Below, piece after piece: positions 39,231 through 48,662 of a DNA stretch of 64,000 nucleotides. Numbering within the stretch: the stretch's first letter is position 1; every line of letters begins with the position of its first letter. Origin of the DNA: Sphingosinicella sp. BN140058 (lineage in GTDB: Bacteria > Pseudomonadota > Alphaproteobacteria > Sphingomonadales > Sphingomonadaceae). The translations under genes were made by a program, and so were the position numbers. The DNA is taken from contig NZ_CP035501.1 in the NCBI RefSeq assembly GCF_004135585.1, positions 4,969,501-5,033,500 on the forward strand, read 5' to 3'. A model generated the notes under the pieces. The model had not been told where the DNA came from and searched no databases. It saw only the letters and a program-made list of their open reading frames with translations.

Positions 39231-39264
39231 AGAAAAGGCGGGCGCCCCGATTGGGGCGTCCGCC
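39231..39264 (-). terminator. intrinsic terminator of gltA
   Basis: On the minus strand GGCGGACGCCCC and GGGGCGCCCGCC form a 12-bp stem (one mismatch) around AATC, followed by TTTTCTTT. It lies 28 bases after the gltA stop. On the plus strand the same hairpin is followed by TCTCTTTTT, so it may work both ways. Confidence 0.88.
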
Positions 39265-39291
39265 TCTCTTTTTCAGTCAGAAGCGCCGGGT

Positions 39292-40578
39292 TCAGCGCTG
39301 GTCGATCGCCACATAGTCGCGCTGCGCCGAGCCGGTGTAAAGCTGGCGCGGACGGCCGATCTTCTGCTCGGGATCCGAGATCATCTCGTTCCACTGCGCC
39401 ACCCAGCCGACGGTGCGGGCGAGGGCGAAGAGCGCGGTGAACATCGACGTCGGGAAACCGATCGCCGACAGGATCACGCCCGAATAGAAATCGACGTTCG
39501 GGTAGAGCTTCTTCTCGATGAAATACTCGTCCTTGAGCGCAATCTGCTCCAGTTCGCGAGCGACGTCGAAGATCGGATCGGTGACGCCCAGTTCGTTGAG
39601 CACCTCTTCGGCGGTCGCCTTCATCACCTTCGCGCGCGGATCGAAATTCTTGTACACGCGGTGGCCAAAGCCCATCAGGCGGAACGGATCCTCCTTGTCC
39701 TTGGCGCGGGCGATGAATTCCGGGATGCGGTCGACCCGGCCGATCTCGCGCAGCATGTTGAGTGCGGCCTCGTTGGCGCCGCCATGCGCCGGGCCCCACA
39801 GGCAGGCGATGCCGGCCGCGATGCAGGCGAACGGATTAGCCCCGGACGAGCCGGCCAGGCGTACGGTGGAGGTCGACGCGTTCTGCTCGTGATCGGCATG
39901 GAGGATGAAGATCCGCTCCATCGCCCGCTCGACGATCGGATTGACCTCATAGGTCTCGGCCGGAACGCCGAACGTCATCCGCAGGAAGTTGCCCGTGTAG
40001 GACAGCTCGTTCAGCGGGTACATGAACGGCTGGCCGACCGAATATTTGTACGCCATCGCCGCGATCGTCGGCATCTTGGCGATCAGCCGGTGGCTTGCGA
40101 TCATCCGCTGCTTGGGATCGGTGATGTCGGTCGAATCATGATAGAAAGCCGACAGCGCACCGACCACGCCGCACATGATCGCCATCGGGTGAGCGTCGCG
40201 CCGAAAACCGCGATAGAAGGTCGCCAGCTGCTCGTGCAGCATGGTGTGGCGCGAGATGGTGTAGCCGAACTTGTCGAGCTCGTCCTTGGTCGGCAGCTCT
40301 TCGTTGAGCAGCAGATAGGCGACTTCGAGGAAGCTCGAATTTTCCGCGAGCTGATCGATCGGGTAGCCGCGGTGGAGCAGGATGCCCTGATCGCCGTCGA
40401 TATAGGTAATCGCGCTTTCGCACGCCGCTGTCGAGGTGAAGCCCGGATCGTAGGTGAACGCGCCGGTCTGGCCATAGAGCTTGCGGATATCGATGACGTC
40501 GGGGCCGACCGTGCCTTGTCGCACGGGCATGGCGACATTCTTGCCGCCGAGATCGAGAGTGGCCTGGTCGTTCGCCAT
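39292..40578 (-). CDS. gltA: citrate synthase
   Basis: This 428-residue enzyme condenses acetyl-CoA and oxaloacetate at the entry to the TCA cycle. It is the Gram-negative hexameric type by length. Catalytic regions are visible: [20 protein letters not shown] near residue 227, [11 protein letters not shown] near 262 with the active-site histidine, and [14 protein letters not shown] near 302. Its ATG is one base after the gltX stop with the ribosome site GGAG inside gltX, so expression is coupled to gltX. Confidence 0.97.
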   Translation of the reverse strand: MANDQATLDLGGKNVAMPVRQGTVGPDVIDIRKLYGQTGAFTYDPGFTSTAACESAITYIDGDQGILLHRGYPIDQLAENSSFLEVAYLLLNEELPTKDELDKFGYTISRHTMLHEQLATFYRGFRRDAHPMAIMCGVVGALSAFYHDSTDITDPKQRMIASHRLIAKMPTIAAMAYKYSVGQPFMYPLNELSYTGNFLRMTFGVPAETYEVNPIVERAMERIFILHADHEQNASTSTVRLAGSSGANPFACIAAGIACLWGPAHGGANEAALNMLREIGRVDRIPEFIARAKDKEDPFRLMGFGHRVYKNFDPRAKVMKATAEEVLNELGVTDPIFDVARELEQIALKDEYFIEKKLYPNVDFYSGVILSAIGFPTSMFTALFALARTVGWVAQWNEMISDPEQKIGRPRQLYTGSAQRDYVAIDQR

Positions 40579-40579
40579 A

Positions 40580-42040
40580 TTATTCTCCGTCGGTCTTCAT
40601 CCGGTCCGCAATCCGGGCGAGGCTTTCCTCCCGGCCGAGCAGCACCAGAACATCGAATATGCCGGGCGAGGTCGCCCGGCCGGTAAGTGCCGCTCGAAGC
40701 GGCTGCGCGACCTGGCCGAGCTTGACCTCGGCCGTTTCGGCCACGCTTCGTATGACGGCCTCTGTCGCCTCGGTGCTCCACTCGTCAAGCGCGTAGAGGC
40801 CCGCATGAATACGGGCCAGCAATCGTGGCGCGTCGCCGCCGAGCAGCTGCGCGGCCTTGTCGTCCAGATCGAGAGGACGCTCGCGATAAAGGAAGGTTGC
40901 GCCTTCCGCGAGTTCGTTGAGGTTTTTGGCACGCGGCTTGAGCTCGGGCATCGCCTTGGCGAGCAGCGCAATCTCTGCCGTGTCGAGTCGAGCGTCCAGC
41001 ATCTGCTCGATCCGGGGCGCGATCAGCCCGGCAAGCCGGCCATCGGAGGCCTCCCGGATGTAATGACCGTTCAAATTCTCGAGCTTCTTGGTGTCGAAGC
41101 GGGACGGCGAGCGGCCGACATTGTCGAGATCGAACCAGCGGATCGCGTCTTCGCGGCCGATGATCTCCTCGTCGCCATGGCCCCAGCCGAGGCGCAGCAG
41201 GTAGTTGGCGACCGCTTCGGGCAGGAAGCCCATCTCGTGATAGTCCATCACGCCGGTGGCGCCGTGGCGCTTCGACATCTTGGCGCCGTCCTGGCCGTGG
41301 ATCAGCGGCACGTGGGCGTAGACGGGCTCCGGCCAGTCCATGCCCTTGATGATGGCGAGCTGGCGGAAGGCGTTGTTGAGATGGTCGTCGCCGCGGATGA
41401 CGTGGGTGACGCCCATGTCGTGATCGTCGACGACCACAGCGAGCATGTAGGTCGGCGATCCGTCGGAGCGCAGCAGGATGAAATCGTCCAGCTCTTCGTT
41501 CTGCACGCGGACGACGCCCTGGACCTTGTCGTCGATCACCGTCTCGCCGGTCCGCGGGGCCTTGAGCCGGATGACGAACGGAGCGTCCGGGCGTGCCGCA
41601 TCCGGCGCGCAGTCCCGCCACGGGCTGTTGATCCGGAACGGCCGGCGCTCGCGAGTCGCTTCTTCGCGCGCCGCGGCGAGCTCCTCCTGAGTCATGTAGC
41701 AGCGATAGGCGTGGCCGCGGGCGAGCAATTGCTCCGCCACTTCCGCGTGGCGCGCCCAGAATTGCGACTGATAATATTCGTGCCCATCCCAATCGAGCTC
41801 GAGCCAGCGCATGCCTTCCAGGATCGCGTCGATCGCCGGCTTGGTCGATCGCGCCTTGTCGGTGTCCTCGATCCGCAGCAGGAAGCGGCCGCCGTGATGG
41901 CGGGCGAACAGCCAGTTGAACAAGGCGGTGCGGGCGCCGCCGATATGCAGGAAGCCGGTCGGCGACGGCGCGAAGCGGGTGACGACCTCGCGCGGGGATT
42001 GGGTTGCGCTCAAGCGCCGTTTCTCCAAGGATGCGGCCAT
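40580..42040 (-). CDS. gltX: glutamate-tRNA ligase
   Basis: This class I aminoacyl-tRNA synthetase (486 residues from 42040) has the ATP-binding [19 protein letters not shown] (HIGH region) and AKMSKRHGA (KMSKS). The catalytic core is followed by the helical anticodon-binding domain. The true start is uncertain: ATG at 42040 overlaps the comEC start, whereas a TTG at 42013 has GGAG at good spacing and gives [13 protein letters not shown] directly before the core. A longer reading to 42070 is unlikely. Confidence 0.95.
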   Translation of the reverse strand: MAASLEKRRLSATQSPREVVTRFAPSPTGFLHIGGARTALFNWLFARHHGGRFLLRIEDTDKARSTKPAIDAILEGMRWLELDWDGHEYYQSQFWARHAEVAEQLLARGHAYRCYMTQEELAAAREEATRERRPFRINSPWRDCAPDAARPDAPFVIRLKAPRTGETVIDDKVQGVVRVQNEELDDFILLRSDGSPTYMLAVVVDDHDMGVTHVIRGDDHLNNAFRQLAIIKGMDWPEPVYAHVPLIHGQDGAKMSKRHGATGVMDYHEMGFLPEAVANYLLRLGWGHGDEEIIGREDAIRWFDLDNVGRSPSRFDTKKLENLNGHYIREASDGRLAGLIAPRIEQMLDARLDTAEIALLAKAMPELKPRAKNLNELAEGATFLYRERPLDLDDKAAQLLGGDAPRLLARIHAGLYALDEWSTEATEAVIRSVAETAEVKLGQVAQPLRAALTGRATSPGIFDVLVLLGREESLARIADRMKTDGE

Positions 42041-44330
42041 GGCCGCCAGTGACGGATGCGCCCCTAGCATAGCGGCTTCGCCGCCACAAAGGGGCTTGGG
42101 CGAGCGCCTTGCGGGACTCCTGCACCGGCGTGGGACGCCGCGCGAGGCGGGCGGATGGCGGGTGCGGCTGGAGGCGCTTGCCGATCGGGAACGCGATCAG
42201 CTGCCCTTGTGGGTGCCGGTCGGGCTCGGTTTCGGATCGGCAGCCTGGTTCGTTCTTCCCGATGCGAGCGGCTGGACGGCGTTCCTGGCAATGGCTCTGG
42301 CCGGCATTCTCGCGCCGCCCGCGCTGGCGCCCGGCAGCCGCTGGGCGCGGGCGGTTGCGATCTTCTTCCTGGCGGCTCTGATCGGCTGCGCCAACATCTG
42401 GTGGAAGGCGGAGCGAGTCGCCGGACCGGTGTTTCACCGCGAGAAGGTCATGACCTTCGAAGCCGTGATCGACACCGCCCAGTCCATGCCTGCCGAGGAG
42501 ATGGTTCGCTTTGTCGTCCGGCCGGCGGACCCATCCTTGCCGCGCCGGATCCGGATCAATCTCGACGACAAGAAGGCGTCGAAGGCACTGGAGCCGGGCG
42601 CCAGGGTGTCGGTGCGCGCCTGGCTGATGCCGCCGCCGCCACCGGCGGTGCCCGGCGCCTATGATTTCTCGCGCGCGGCCTGGTTCCAGGGGGTTGGCGC
42701 CACGGCGCGCGGTCTCGACGTCACCTTGATCGCGGCGCCGACCGAGCGCAGCTGGCGCGCCCGTCTCGCCAACGCTCGGCAGGGCATGGCCGATCACATC
42801 CGCAGCCGGCTCGGGGGCGGGGAAGGGGGCATCGCCGCGGCGCTCGCGACCGGCGATCAGGCCGGCATTCCGGAGGAGGACGCGGAGGCGATGCGGCGAT
42901 CCGGGCTCGCCCACCTGCTGTCGGTGAGCGGGCTCCATCTCACCGCCGTGGTCGGCGCGGTGATGCTGCTCACCCTCAAGCTGCTCGCGCTCAGCCCGAC
43001 GCTTGCGCTCCGCTTCCGCCTCGTCGTGATCGCCGCCGGCGTCGGGGCGCTCGCCGGGATCGCCTACACCTTGTTCACCGGTGCCGAGGTGCCGACGATC
43101 CGATCCTGTGTCGCGGCGGTGCTGATCCTGCTCGGCATCGCGCTCGGCCGAGAGGCGCTGACCCTGCGGCTCGTCGCCGTCGGCGCGCTGATCGTGCTGC
43201 TGTTGTGGCCGGAGAGCGTCGTCGGCGCCTCCTTCCAGTTGAGCTTCGCGGCGATCGCGGCGATCGTCGTGATTCTCGATCACCCGAGGATCCGCGCGCT
43301 GCTGGAGCGTCGGGACGAGGCGCTGCCGGTGAAAGCCGGCCGCTTTCTTCTGGGACTGATCCTCACCGGCCTGGCGGTGGAACTCGCTCTCACGCCGATC
43401 GCCTTGTTCCATTTCCACCAGGCCGGGATCTACGGCGCGTTCGCCAACATCGTCGCGATCCCGCTCACCACCTTCGTGGTGATGCCGATCGAGGGTCTCG
43501 CTCTGCTCCTCGATCTCGCCGGCCTCGGCGCGCCCTGCTGGTGGCTCGCCGGCAAGGCGCTCGGCTTCCTGCTCTGGCTCGCCCATGCCACCGCCGGTGC
43601 ACCAGGCGCCGTCGCCATGCTGCCCGGCATGCCGCGGGGTGCGTTCGGCCTGATCACGGCGGGCGGGCTGTGGCTGTTGCTGTGGCGGACCCGGTGGCGG
43701 CTGTTCGGCATCCCGCCGCTCGTGGCAGGCCTGGTCTGGACGGTGGCGACGCCGCCGCCCGATCTCCTCGTCACCGGCGACGGCACCCATCTCGCGATCC
43801 GAACCGCACGCGGCGACCTGGCCATTCTTCGGCCGAAAGCGGGCGATTACGTGCGCGATACCTTATCGGAAAATGCGGGGATAAAGTCGGAGCCGATCGA
43901 ACTCGACATGTTGCCGGCGGCGCAATGCAGCGCCGATCTGTGCGCGGCCGAGGTCGAGGCGGACGGCACGCGATGGCGGATTCTCGCCACCCGCTCACCC
44001 AATATGGTCGACTTCGAGCCGCTGCAGCGCGCCTGCGCCGCAGCCGATATCGTCGTCTCCGATCGCCGGCTACCGGTCACGTGCGTGCCGCGCTGGCTGA
44101 AGGCCGATGCCGTCTTCCTCCGCCGCACGGGCGGACTCGCGATCAAGCTGGGCGCGGCGCCGAAGGTGCTGACGGTGGCGGAACTGCAGGGAGAGCATCC
44201 GTGGGCGACCGCTGCGGTGCCCGACCCAAAAACTATTTCGCGGCGGCGGTCCGCCGGCGCAGCTCCAGGAGCGCCTTGGCGCGGCGAGCCTCGTCCTGCT
44301 GCTCGCGAGCCCAGGGCGGCGACACGGTGA
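42039..44330 (+). CDS. comEC: ComEC/Rec2 family DNA uptake channel
   Basis: The roughly 763-residue membrane protein has an N-terminal DUF4131 region (about residues 50-210) and the multi-helix Competence domain (about 230-500) with [23 protein letters not shown]. The C-terminal part keeps a beta-lactamase-like layout ([14 protein letters not shown]) but lacks the HxHxDH metal motif, as in many Alphaproteobacteria. It should form the inner-membrane channel for transforming DNA. The last 35 residues after HPWAT are low-complexity and overlap a possible small gene on the other strand. Start uncertain. Confidence 0.87.
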   Translation: MAASDGCAPSIAASPPQRGLGERLAGLLHRRGTPREAGGWRVRLEALADRERDQLPLWVPVGLGFGSAAWFVLPDASGWTAFLAMALAGILAPPALAPGSRWARAVAIFFLAALIGCANIWWKAERVAGPVFHREKVMTFEAVIDTAQSMPAEEMVRFVVRPADPSLPRRIRINLDDKKASKALEPGARVSVRAWLMPPPPPAVPGAYDFSRAAWFQGVGATARGLDVTLIAAPTERSWRARLANARQGMADHIRSRLGGGEGGIAAALATGDQAGIPEEDAEAMRRSGLAHLLSVSGLHLTAVVGAVMLLTLKLLALSPTLALRFRLVVIAAGVGALAGIAYTLFTGAEVPTIRSCVAAVLILLGIALGREALTLRLVAVGALIVLLLWPESVVGASFQLSFAAIAAIVVILDHPRIRALLERRDEALPVKAGRFLLGLILTGLAVELALTPIALFHFHQAGIYGAFANIVAIPLTTFVVMPIEGLALLLDLAGLGAPCWWLAGKALGFLLWLAHATAGAPGAVAMLPGMPRGAFGLITAGGLWLLLWRTRWRLFGIPPLVAGLVWTVATPPPDLLVTGDGTHLAIRTARGDLAILRPKAGDYVRDTLSENAGIKSEPIELDMLPAAQCSADLCAAEVEADGTRWRILATRSPNMVDFEPLQRACAAADIVVSDRRLPVTCVPRWLKADAVFLRRTGGLAIKLGAAPKVLTVAELQGEHPWATAAVPDPKTISRRRSAGAAPGAPWRGEPRPAAREPRAATR

Positions 44331-44376
44331 AGCGCTCCAACTCTGCAGGGATCAAGGCTGGTACCGACACGCTCAC
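44233..44376 (-). CDS. possible 47-residue protein antisense to the comEC tail
   Basis: A GTG-started frame encodes [20 protein letters not shown] then a charged helix ([20 protein letters not shown]...). CAGGA lies a few bases upstream, and a 14-bp palindrome lies 20 bases upstream. The 3' two-thirds overlap the final codons of comEC on the opposite strand, where ComEC itself becomes low-complexity, which suggests the minus frame could be the genuine coding sequence. The family is unknown and the evidence is modest. Confidence 0.35.
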   Translation of the reverse strand: MSVSVPALIPAELERFTVSPPWAREQQDEARRAKALLELRRRTAAAK

Positions 44377-44395
44377 AACATCCTGGGAAGATTGG

Positions 44396-44409
44396 TGATA
44401 CCGGTATCA
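44396..44409. promoter_or_regulatory. 14-bp perfect palindrome TGATACCGGTATCA, possible operator
   Basis: The symmetric site with a central CG dinucleotide resembles binding sites of LacI-family repressors. It lies between the minus-strand small frame (20 bases from its GTG) and the plus-strand HAD gene (130 bases before it). No LacI-family regulator is present in the window. Confidence 0.45.
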
Positions 44410-44539
44410 TAGGCCGGTAAACGGAAGCTTTCTACCGTAATGGACCGCAACTCGAGGGCGCGGACCGCGTGCTCCGGCCCGCGTCCCGGCTGGCGTCTCG
44501 ACGCCCGCCGGATTATGCGGGCGCGGAAAAGGAAGGTCC

Positions 44540-45235
44540 GTGCCGATCACTCTCATCTGTCTCGATGCCGACGACACTCTCTGGCACAATGAAACCTATT
44601 TTCGCCGCACCTTCGGCGATTTCTCCGGCCTGCTTGCGCCGTTCGCGTCGCCTGAGAAGGTGCAGGCGCATCTCGACAGGGTCGAGCATCGCAACCTGTC
44701 GGTCTACGGCTATGGAGTCAAAGGCTTCATTCTGTCGATGATGGAGGTCGCGGCCGAGATTGCAGGCGATGATCTGCCCGCGGCGACGATGCGAGACATC
44801 CTGGCGCTCGGCCGCGACCAGCTGGTTCATCCGATCGAGATGCTGCCGGGCGTCGAGGATGCGCTGCCGCAGCTTGCGGAGCGTGGCCGACTGATCCTGG
44901 TGACCAAGGGTGACCTGCACCATCAGGAGGCGAAATTGGCCGCCTCCGGTATCGGCGACCTGTTCGAAGGGGTCGAGATCGTCAGCGAGAAGGAAACGGA
45001 AACCTACCGGCGGATCTTCAGGCGTTACCGCGCTTTTCCAGAGCAGGCGGTGATGGCGGGCAATTCGATGCGCTCCGATATCCTGCCGGCACTCGATGCC
45101 GGCGCCTATGCGGCGTTCGTGCCGTTCGAACTTGTCTGGGCGCACGAAGCGGCCGAAGCGCCCGTCGATCATCCGCGCTACCGCGCGCTCGCCAGCCTCG
45201 CCGAATTGCCGGACTGGCTCGACCGTCTCGCTTGA
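44540..45235 (+). CDS. HAD family hydrolase
   Basis: The 231-residue protein has the HAD signature LICLDADDTLW (motif I, nucleophile Asp9), LVTKGD (motif II, Thr near residue 121) and AGNSMRSDILPALDAG (motif IV region). It has a helical cap between motifs I and II. Such enzymes are usually small-molecule phosphatases; the substrate is unknown. The start is GTG at 44540 with GGAAGG seven bases before it. Confidence 0.88.
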   Translation: MPITLICLDADDTLWHNETYFRRTFGDFSGLLAPFASPEKVQAHLDRVEHRNLSVYGYGVKGFILSMMEVAAEIAGDDLPAATMRDILALGRDQLVHPIEMLPGVEDALPQLAERGRLILVTKGDLHHQEAKLAASGIGDLFEGVEIVSEKETETYRRIFRRYRAFPEQAVMAGNSMRSDILPALDAGAYAAFVPFELVWAHEAAEAPVDHPRYRALASLAELPDWLDRLA

Positions 45236-45374
45236 CCCATATGGGCGTTCATCCTGTGTGCACCGCAGCGCCGCCAGCCTCGGCGCGCGGCGACGGGTGC
45301 GCCCGGGCGAGGGAGCGAGAGGTGCGGACAGTGTCGATTGTCGCCGGCGGGCCGACGCCATAAGCGTGCCCCGA

Positions 45375-46121
45375 ATGACTCCCGCGTCCCTCGATCCTGC
45401 CGTGCACCGTCGCCGTGCAGTCTCCATGTTTCTGGTGGTTGGGCTGCACGCCCTGCTGCTCCTGTTGCTGTGGCAGATGGCACCGCCGGCGATGCGGATC
45501 CTGGAGCCCAGGAAAGGTGCGATCGAGGTCAGGCTGCTGCCGAACGATCCGATCCCTTCGCCAAACCCGCAGCCGCGCGACAAGCCGACGCCGGAGCCCG
45601 CCGCCGGCGCGCAGAAGCCGCCGGCGCCGGTGCCGCCGAAGGCGCCTGCGCCCGCCAATCCGCCGGCCGTGCCGGAAGGCTATTCGTTCAAGCTGATGGA
45701 GGGGATGGAGAAATTCGACCTCGCCCAGCTTCCCAAGGGCGCTCCCTCCGCCGGGACCCACCTCGCCACCGGCGACAGCGGCGCGCCGGCGGCGCTGGAA
45801 GGCGGCAGCATTCCCGGCAAGGAACGCCTGTTCCCGGCCCAGTGGCAGCGCAAGCCGACTCGGGCAGAACTCTCGGCATACTTTCCCAAGGGGCTGAGGG
45901 CAGCGACCGGATTCGGGATGATCGCCTGCCGGACGATCGCGAACTACCGGGTCGACGATTGCGAGGAATTGGAACAGTCGCCTGCAGGATCGGGCCTTGC
46001 CGGTGCGGTCCGCCAGGCGGCCTGGCAGTTCCGGGTGATGCCGCCGCGGGTCGGCGGCCGGACCCTGGTCGGCGCCTGGGTGCGGATCCGGATCGACTAC
46101 ACACAGGGTGTTCCAGAGTAA
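45375..46121 (+). CDS. TonB-like energy transducer protein
   Basis: The 248-residue protein has one N-terminal transmembrane helix (about residues 15-35, preceded by HRRR), a long Pro/Ala/Lys-rich periplasmic spacer (about 60-110) and a C-terminal domain with the TonB pattern: a variable strand region, two cysteines (ACRTIANYRVDDC), an Ala-rich helix and a final WVRIRIDYTQG strand. TonB proteins transmit proton-motive force to outer-membrane receptors; no receptor or ExbBD gene is adjacent. Start ATG at 45375 is preferred; a GTG nine bases earlier is possible. The 139 bases upstream hold no gene. Confidence 0.75.
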   Translation: MTPASLDPAVHRRRAVSMFLVVGLHALLLLLLWQMAPPAMRILEPRKGAIEVRLLPNDPIPSPNPQPRDKPTPEPAAGAQKPPAPVPPKAPAPANPPAVPEGYSFKLMEGMEKFDLAQLPKGAPSAGTHLATGDSGAPAALEGGSIPGKERLFPAQWQRKPTRAELSAYFPKGLRAATGFGMIACRTIANYRVDDCEELEQSPAGSGLAGAVRQAAWQFRVMPPRVGGRTLVGAWVRIRIDYTQGVPE

Positions 46122-46151
46122 GCCGTCGGCCTGAGTTCGTGCCCCCGTCGC

Positions 46152-46622
46152 TTACTCGTTGGGCGGGGCTGGTATCCTGGTCACCTGGATGTGCACCACC
46201 TGCCAGCGTCCACGGACCCGCTTGAACGTGTCGGCAAAGCGGAAGTGGCTGGAGAAAGGCTTGCCGGCGGAGACTCCGCGCAGGATCGTCTCGGCGCCGA
46301 CGATTCCGGCGTCGGGCCCGAGCGGCACCACCACCCGATCGACGAGTACGATCGGATCGTAGCGCTCGTCGGGGCCCATCCAGCCAAGGATGAACGCGGC
46401 CTTTCCACTGCGTCGCCCGCTGCCTTCGACGAACACGAGATCGTCGGCGACCATCGTCTCCAGCGCCGCGCGGTCCTTGGTCAGTTGCGCGCGGTCGAAG
46501 CGGTCGGCAAAGGCGAGGAGCTCGCGCTCCATCGGCGAGGCCGGCGCGGGCGCGGAAGCCGCGACGGGGACGGCCCATGAAAGCGCTGCGGAAATGATCG
46601 TCGCACGTGTGGATCGCCGCAT
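46152..46622 (-). CDS. secreted NTF2-like (DUF4440-type) protein
   Basis: The 156-residue protein has a signal peptide (MRRSTRATIISAALSWAVPV, cut after VAASA) and a compact NTF2-like fold, with ALETMVADDLVFVEGSGRRSGKAAFI typical of DUF4440/SnoaL-like proteins. It may bind a small ligand in the periplasm; no catalytic residue pattern is decisive. Start at 46622 is chosen because it places the signal peptide correctly. Confidence 0.78.
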   Translation of the reverse strand: MRRSTRATIISAALSWAVPVAASAPAPASPMERELLAFADRFDRAQLTKDRAALETMVADDLVFVEGSGRRSGKAAFILGWMGPDERYDPIVLVDRVVVPLGPDAGIVGAETILRGVSAGKPFSSHFRFADTFKRVRGRWQVVHIQVTRIPAPPNE

Positions 46623-46692
46623 TCTGCCGACTCCTTCCGAGCAATCCTGTGCACATCGTCGCGCACGCGCCACTTGAAACTTCCCCATGCCG

Positions 46693-46721
46693 TTGCTTTT
46701 TAGGCCGGTAGCCCCTACTTA
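46693..46721 (+). promoter_or_regulatory. probable promoter of the cold-shock gene
   Basis: TTGCTT (46693-46698) and TACTTA (46716-46721) are separated by 17 bases. A start near 46728 would give a 5' leader of about 118 bases before the csp ATG, the kind of long leader that carries temperature-sensing structure in cold-shock genes. Confidence 0.5.
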
Positions 46722-46845
46722 GCTGTTGCTAACGTCGCCTGCGACGGAATTTGTCGGCTCCGATCGAGAGCCCCTTCTTCCTTTCACGCTTCTGGCTCCG
46801 CCGCGCCGCAGGCGCGCGGTTATCACATCGCGAAAGGGGACGGAC

Positions 46846-47052
46846 ATGGCCATCGGCACCGTCAAGTTCTTCAATTACGATCGGGGCTTCGGCTTCGTTT
46901 CGAATGATGCCGGCGGGCCCGATGCCTTCGTGCACATCAAGGCGGTCGAGGCCGCAGGGCTTCCCGGCCTGAACAAGAATCAAAGGATCAGCTACGCCCT
47001 CGATGCGGACGGCAAGGGCCGCACGATTGCGACCGGTCTCGAACGGGCCTGA
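46846..47052 (+). CDS. cold-shock domain protein
   Basis: This 68-residue single-domain RNA chaperone has RNP1-like KFFNYDRGFGFV and RNP2-like DAFVHI. Aromatic residues for nucleic acid stacking are mostly present, with Tyr at the usual Glu/Ala position of RNP1. It is followed in the same direction by two other very small genes (47141 and 47339). Confidence 0.95.
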   Translation: MAIGTVKFFNYDRGFGFVSNDAGGPDAFVHIKAVEAAGLPGLNKNQRISYALDADGKGRTIATGLERA

Positions 47053-47140
47053 TCGCAGGCTCCGCGGCGGCGCGAGGATCGCGCGCTCCGGTGAGACGTT
47101 GGCCTACAACAATGGAAACGGGCGATCGCCCGAGGAACGC

Positions 47141-47281
47141 ATGAACAACCACAATCAACGGCCCGAACGGCCCAAGCTCGGCCTCCTCTTCGGCGGCACG
47201 GCACCGCCTCCCTCGGAACGCCCCGCGCCTATTCTCTCGACAGACGATCTGCGCAGGATCGTTTCCGAGACGATCGGCTGA
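47141..47281 (+). CDS. 46-residue conserved-type small protein
   Basis: The frame starts at ATG 47141 after GAGGAAC and encodes a Pro-rich, basic N-terminal half and an acidic amphipathic end, ILSTDDLRRIVSETIG. This plan, a disordered proline region ending in a STDDLRRIV helix, recurs among short sphingomonad proteins; no function is known. It is 88 bases after csp and shares its direction. Confidence 0.6.
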   Translation: MNNHNQRPERPKLGLLFGGTAPPPSERPAPILSTDDLRRIVSETIG

Positions 47282-47338
47282 TATTCACCGGACGGCGCCA
47301 CGCGTCGTCTGACTTTCACTGCAGCACAGGAGCCCAGC

Positions 47339-47548
47339 ATGTCCAGAACCGCCCAACGTCCTTTCTGTATCGCCAAAGACGACAGCGGCGACTTTCGCCT
47401 GACAGTGCGTGAGACGCGCTACAATTCGCAAAATTATCCGCTGGTAACGTCGATCCTGCAGGACGAGCGTTTCAAGACCGCGGCTGCGGCGCGGGCGCAC
47501 GCCAAGGCGCATTTCGGCGCCGAGCCGGGCCAGTTCTCGACCAGCTGA
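47339..47548 (+). CDS. small hypothetical protein
   Basis: The 69-residue soluble protein (MSRTAQRPFCIAKDDSGDFR...) has a beta-like first half and an Ala-rich helix followed by HFGAEPGQFSTS. It has a good ribosome site (CAGGAG) and follows the two small genes above. No recognised family; it looks like a genuine sphingomonad-type protein by composition and context. Confidence 0.65.
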   Translation: MSRTAQRPFCIAKDDSGDFRLTVRETRYNSQNYPLVTSILQDERFKTAAAARAHAKAHFGAEPGQFSTS

Positions 47549-47558
47549 CGCGTGTCGG

Positions 47559-47581
47559 CCGCCCTGCGCTCTGCAGGGCGG
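47559..47581. terminator. hairpin between convergent small gene and NUDIX gene
   Basis: CCGCCCTG (47559-47566) pairs with CAGGGCGG (47574-47581). It lies 11 bases after the plus-strand stop and 28 bases after the minus-strand NUDIX stop, without a T-tract. Likely a weak two-way terminator. Confidence 0.5.
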
Positions 47582-47608
47582 CGGCGACGGCGCAGTTCGT
47601 GTCCCTCG

Positions 47609-48073
47609 TCATCGATACTGCCCCGCCAGGGTTGCTGCGAGCGGTAGCACCCGGTCCCGCGTCAGCGGCGCAAGCGGCAAGGTGATCGCTTCGTCCCGTG
47701 CGAACCAGCCAGCCTCGGCGATTTCCGCGCTCACCTCCGGCGCGAACGATGCGCGGATGTGGAAGAGCTCGGCCTCCACCAGGCATCCCGGCTCGTTGGC
47801 GGCTGGCGCAACCAAGCGTCCCAGATAGGCCGGATCAGCATCGGCCAGGGCAAAGCCGATCTCCTCGAGCAACTCGCGGCGAAGCGCCGCAACCGCAGTC
47901 TCGCCCGGTTCGATCTTCCCGCCGGCCTGCATGAAGACTCCGGTGCCGGCCTTGCGCACGAGCAAAAGCCGCCCGTCATCGTCATCGATCAGCGCCGCGG
48001 CGATGCGAATGCTGGGCGTGCGGGCCTCCGTCGAAGATGGAAGCTGACAGGGTGCGGGAGCCGTGCTGGTCAT
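47609..48073 (-). CDS. NUDIX hydrolase
   Basis: The 154-residue protein carries the full NUDIX box G-x5-E-x7-R-E-U-x-E-E-x-G as GGKIEPGETAVAALRRELLE then EIG (from about residue 49), so it should hydrolyse a nucleoside diphosphate derivative with Mg. The substrate is unknown; the family includes house-cleaning enzymes. Start at 48073 (MTSTAPAPCQL) is preferred over 48109, which would add a basic leader. Confidence 0.9.
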   Translation of the reverse strand: MTSTAPAPCQLPSSTEARTPSIRIAAALIDDDDGRLLLVRKAGTGVFMQAGGKIEPGETAVAALRRELLEEIGFALADADPAYLGRLVAPAANEPGCLVEAELFHIRASFAPEVSAEIAEAGWFARDEAITLPLAPLTRDRVLPLAATLAGQYR

Positions 48074-48177
48074 TGTTGCGACTTTCTCATGCCGCCGCTC
48101 GGCCGGCAACGCCGGGGCAGGCGCGCGTGCGACGCTCGGCCGCTTCGTGCGTTGGCGGGCCGATGAAGGAGACGAGA

Positions 48178-48387
48178 ATGACCGACGAACGCAGCAAAGA
48201 TGATCTCGACCAGTCCATCACCGAGGAGATTGGCGGCGTCCAGGGCGGCGGCGACGACGCTGGACCCGAGGAGCAAGTGGCGCAATCAGCGTCGATTGGC
48301 ACGGTACCGGACGCGCCGGTGCCGGACTCGGCGGAGATCGAGTGGGCCGGCGGTGTGGTCAAGAAGCCGCCGACTCCGAACAATTGA
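48178..48387 (+). CDS. small acidic hypothetical protein
   Basis: The 69-residue protein (MTDERSKDDLDQSITEEIGG...) is acidic, Gly/Pro-rich and probably unstructured. A ribosome site GGAG stands ten bases before ATG 48178; an ATG at 48163 is possible but lacks a site. A strong terminator follows. Function unknown. Divergent from the NUDIX gene. Confidence 0.6.
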   Translation: MTDERSKDDLDQSITEEIGGVQGGGDDAGPEEQVAQSASIGTVPDAPVPDSAEIEWAGGVVKKPPTPNN

Positions 48388-48408
48388 GGCGAAGTCGCAC
48401 ATGAACGA

Positions 48409-48446
48409 AAGGGCGGGGGCGCAATCTGCGCCTCCGCCCTTCTCTT
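48409..48446. terminator. strong two-way intrinsic terminator
   Basis: A 15-bp stem runs from AAGGGCGGGGGCGCA (48409-48423) to TGCGCCTCCGCCCTT (48427-48441), one wobble, with an ATC loop and CTCTT after it on the plus strand, and TTTCGTT after it on the minus strand. It separates two convergent small genes. Confidence 0.85.
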
Positions 48447-48465
48447 GGATCGTCGATTGGGTCGG

Positions 48466-48612
48466 TCAGAGCCTGCGGCGGCCGGTGATCAACTGCACGA
48501 TGAATACGATCAACGCGATCACCAGCAACGCATGGATCAAGCCGCCGCCGATCTGGAACGCGAAGCCCAGGATCCACAGCAGAATGAGAATACCGATCAG
48601 GGTCCAGATCAT
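48466..48612 (-). CDS. 48-residue lmo0937/DUF5670-type membrane peptide
   Basis: The short frame MIWTLIGILILLWILGFAFQ... continues with a second hydrophobic helix and ends ITGRRRL. Two helices with a glycine-rich hinge (QIGGGL) and a basic C-terminus match the lmo0937 family of stress-associated small membrane proteins. Too short to be found by usual length cut-offs. An EcfG-type promoter can be read upstream. Confidence 0.75.
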   Translation of the reverse strand: MIWTLIGILILLWILGFAFQIGGGLIHALLVIALIVFIVQLITGRRRL

Positions 48613-48662
48613 GTCAGCGCCTTTCGTGGGCCGAAGCCGGGGAGGGTGGATGTTGCGGGAAG

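Noticed and set aside
41916..42038. N-terminal extension of comEC into gltX
   Set aside because: It would lie antisense to the conserved catalytic start of gltX; the family N-terminus begins later.
40785..43790. 1001-codon open frame on the minus strand opposite comEC and through gltX
   Set aside because: It is antisense to comEC and out of frame with gltX; low-complexity Arg/Gly/Asp composition and no domain.
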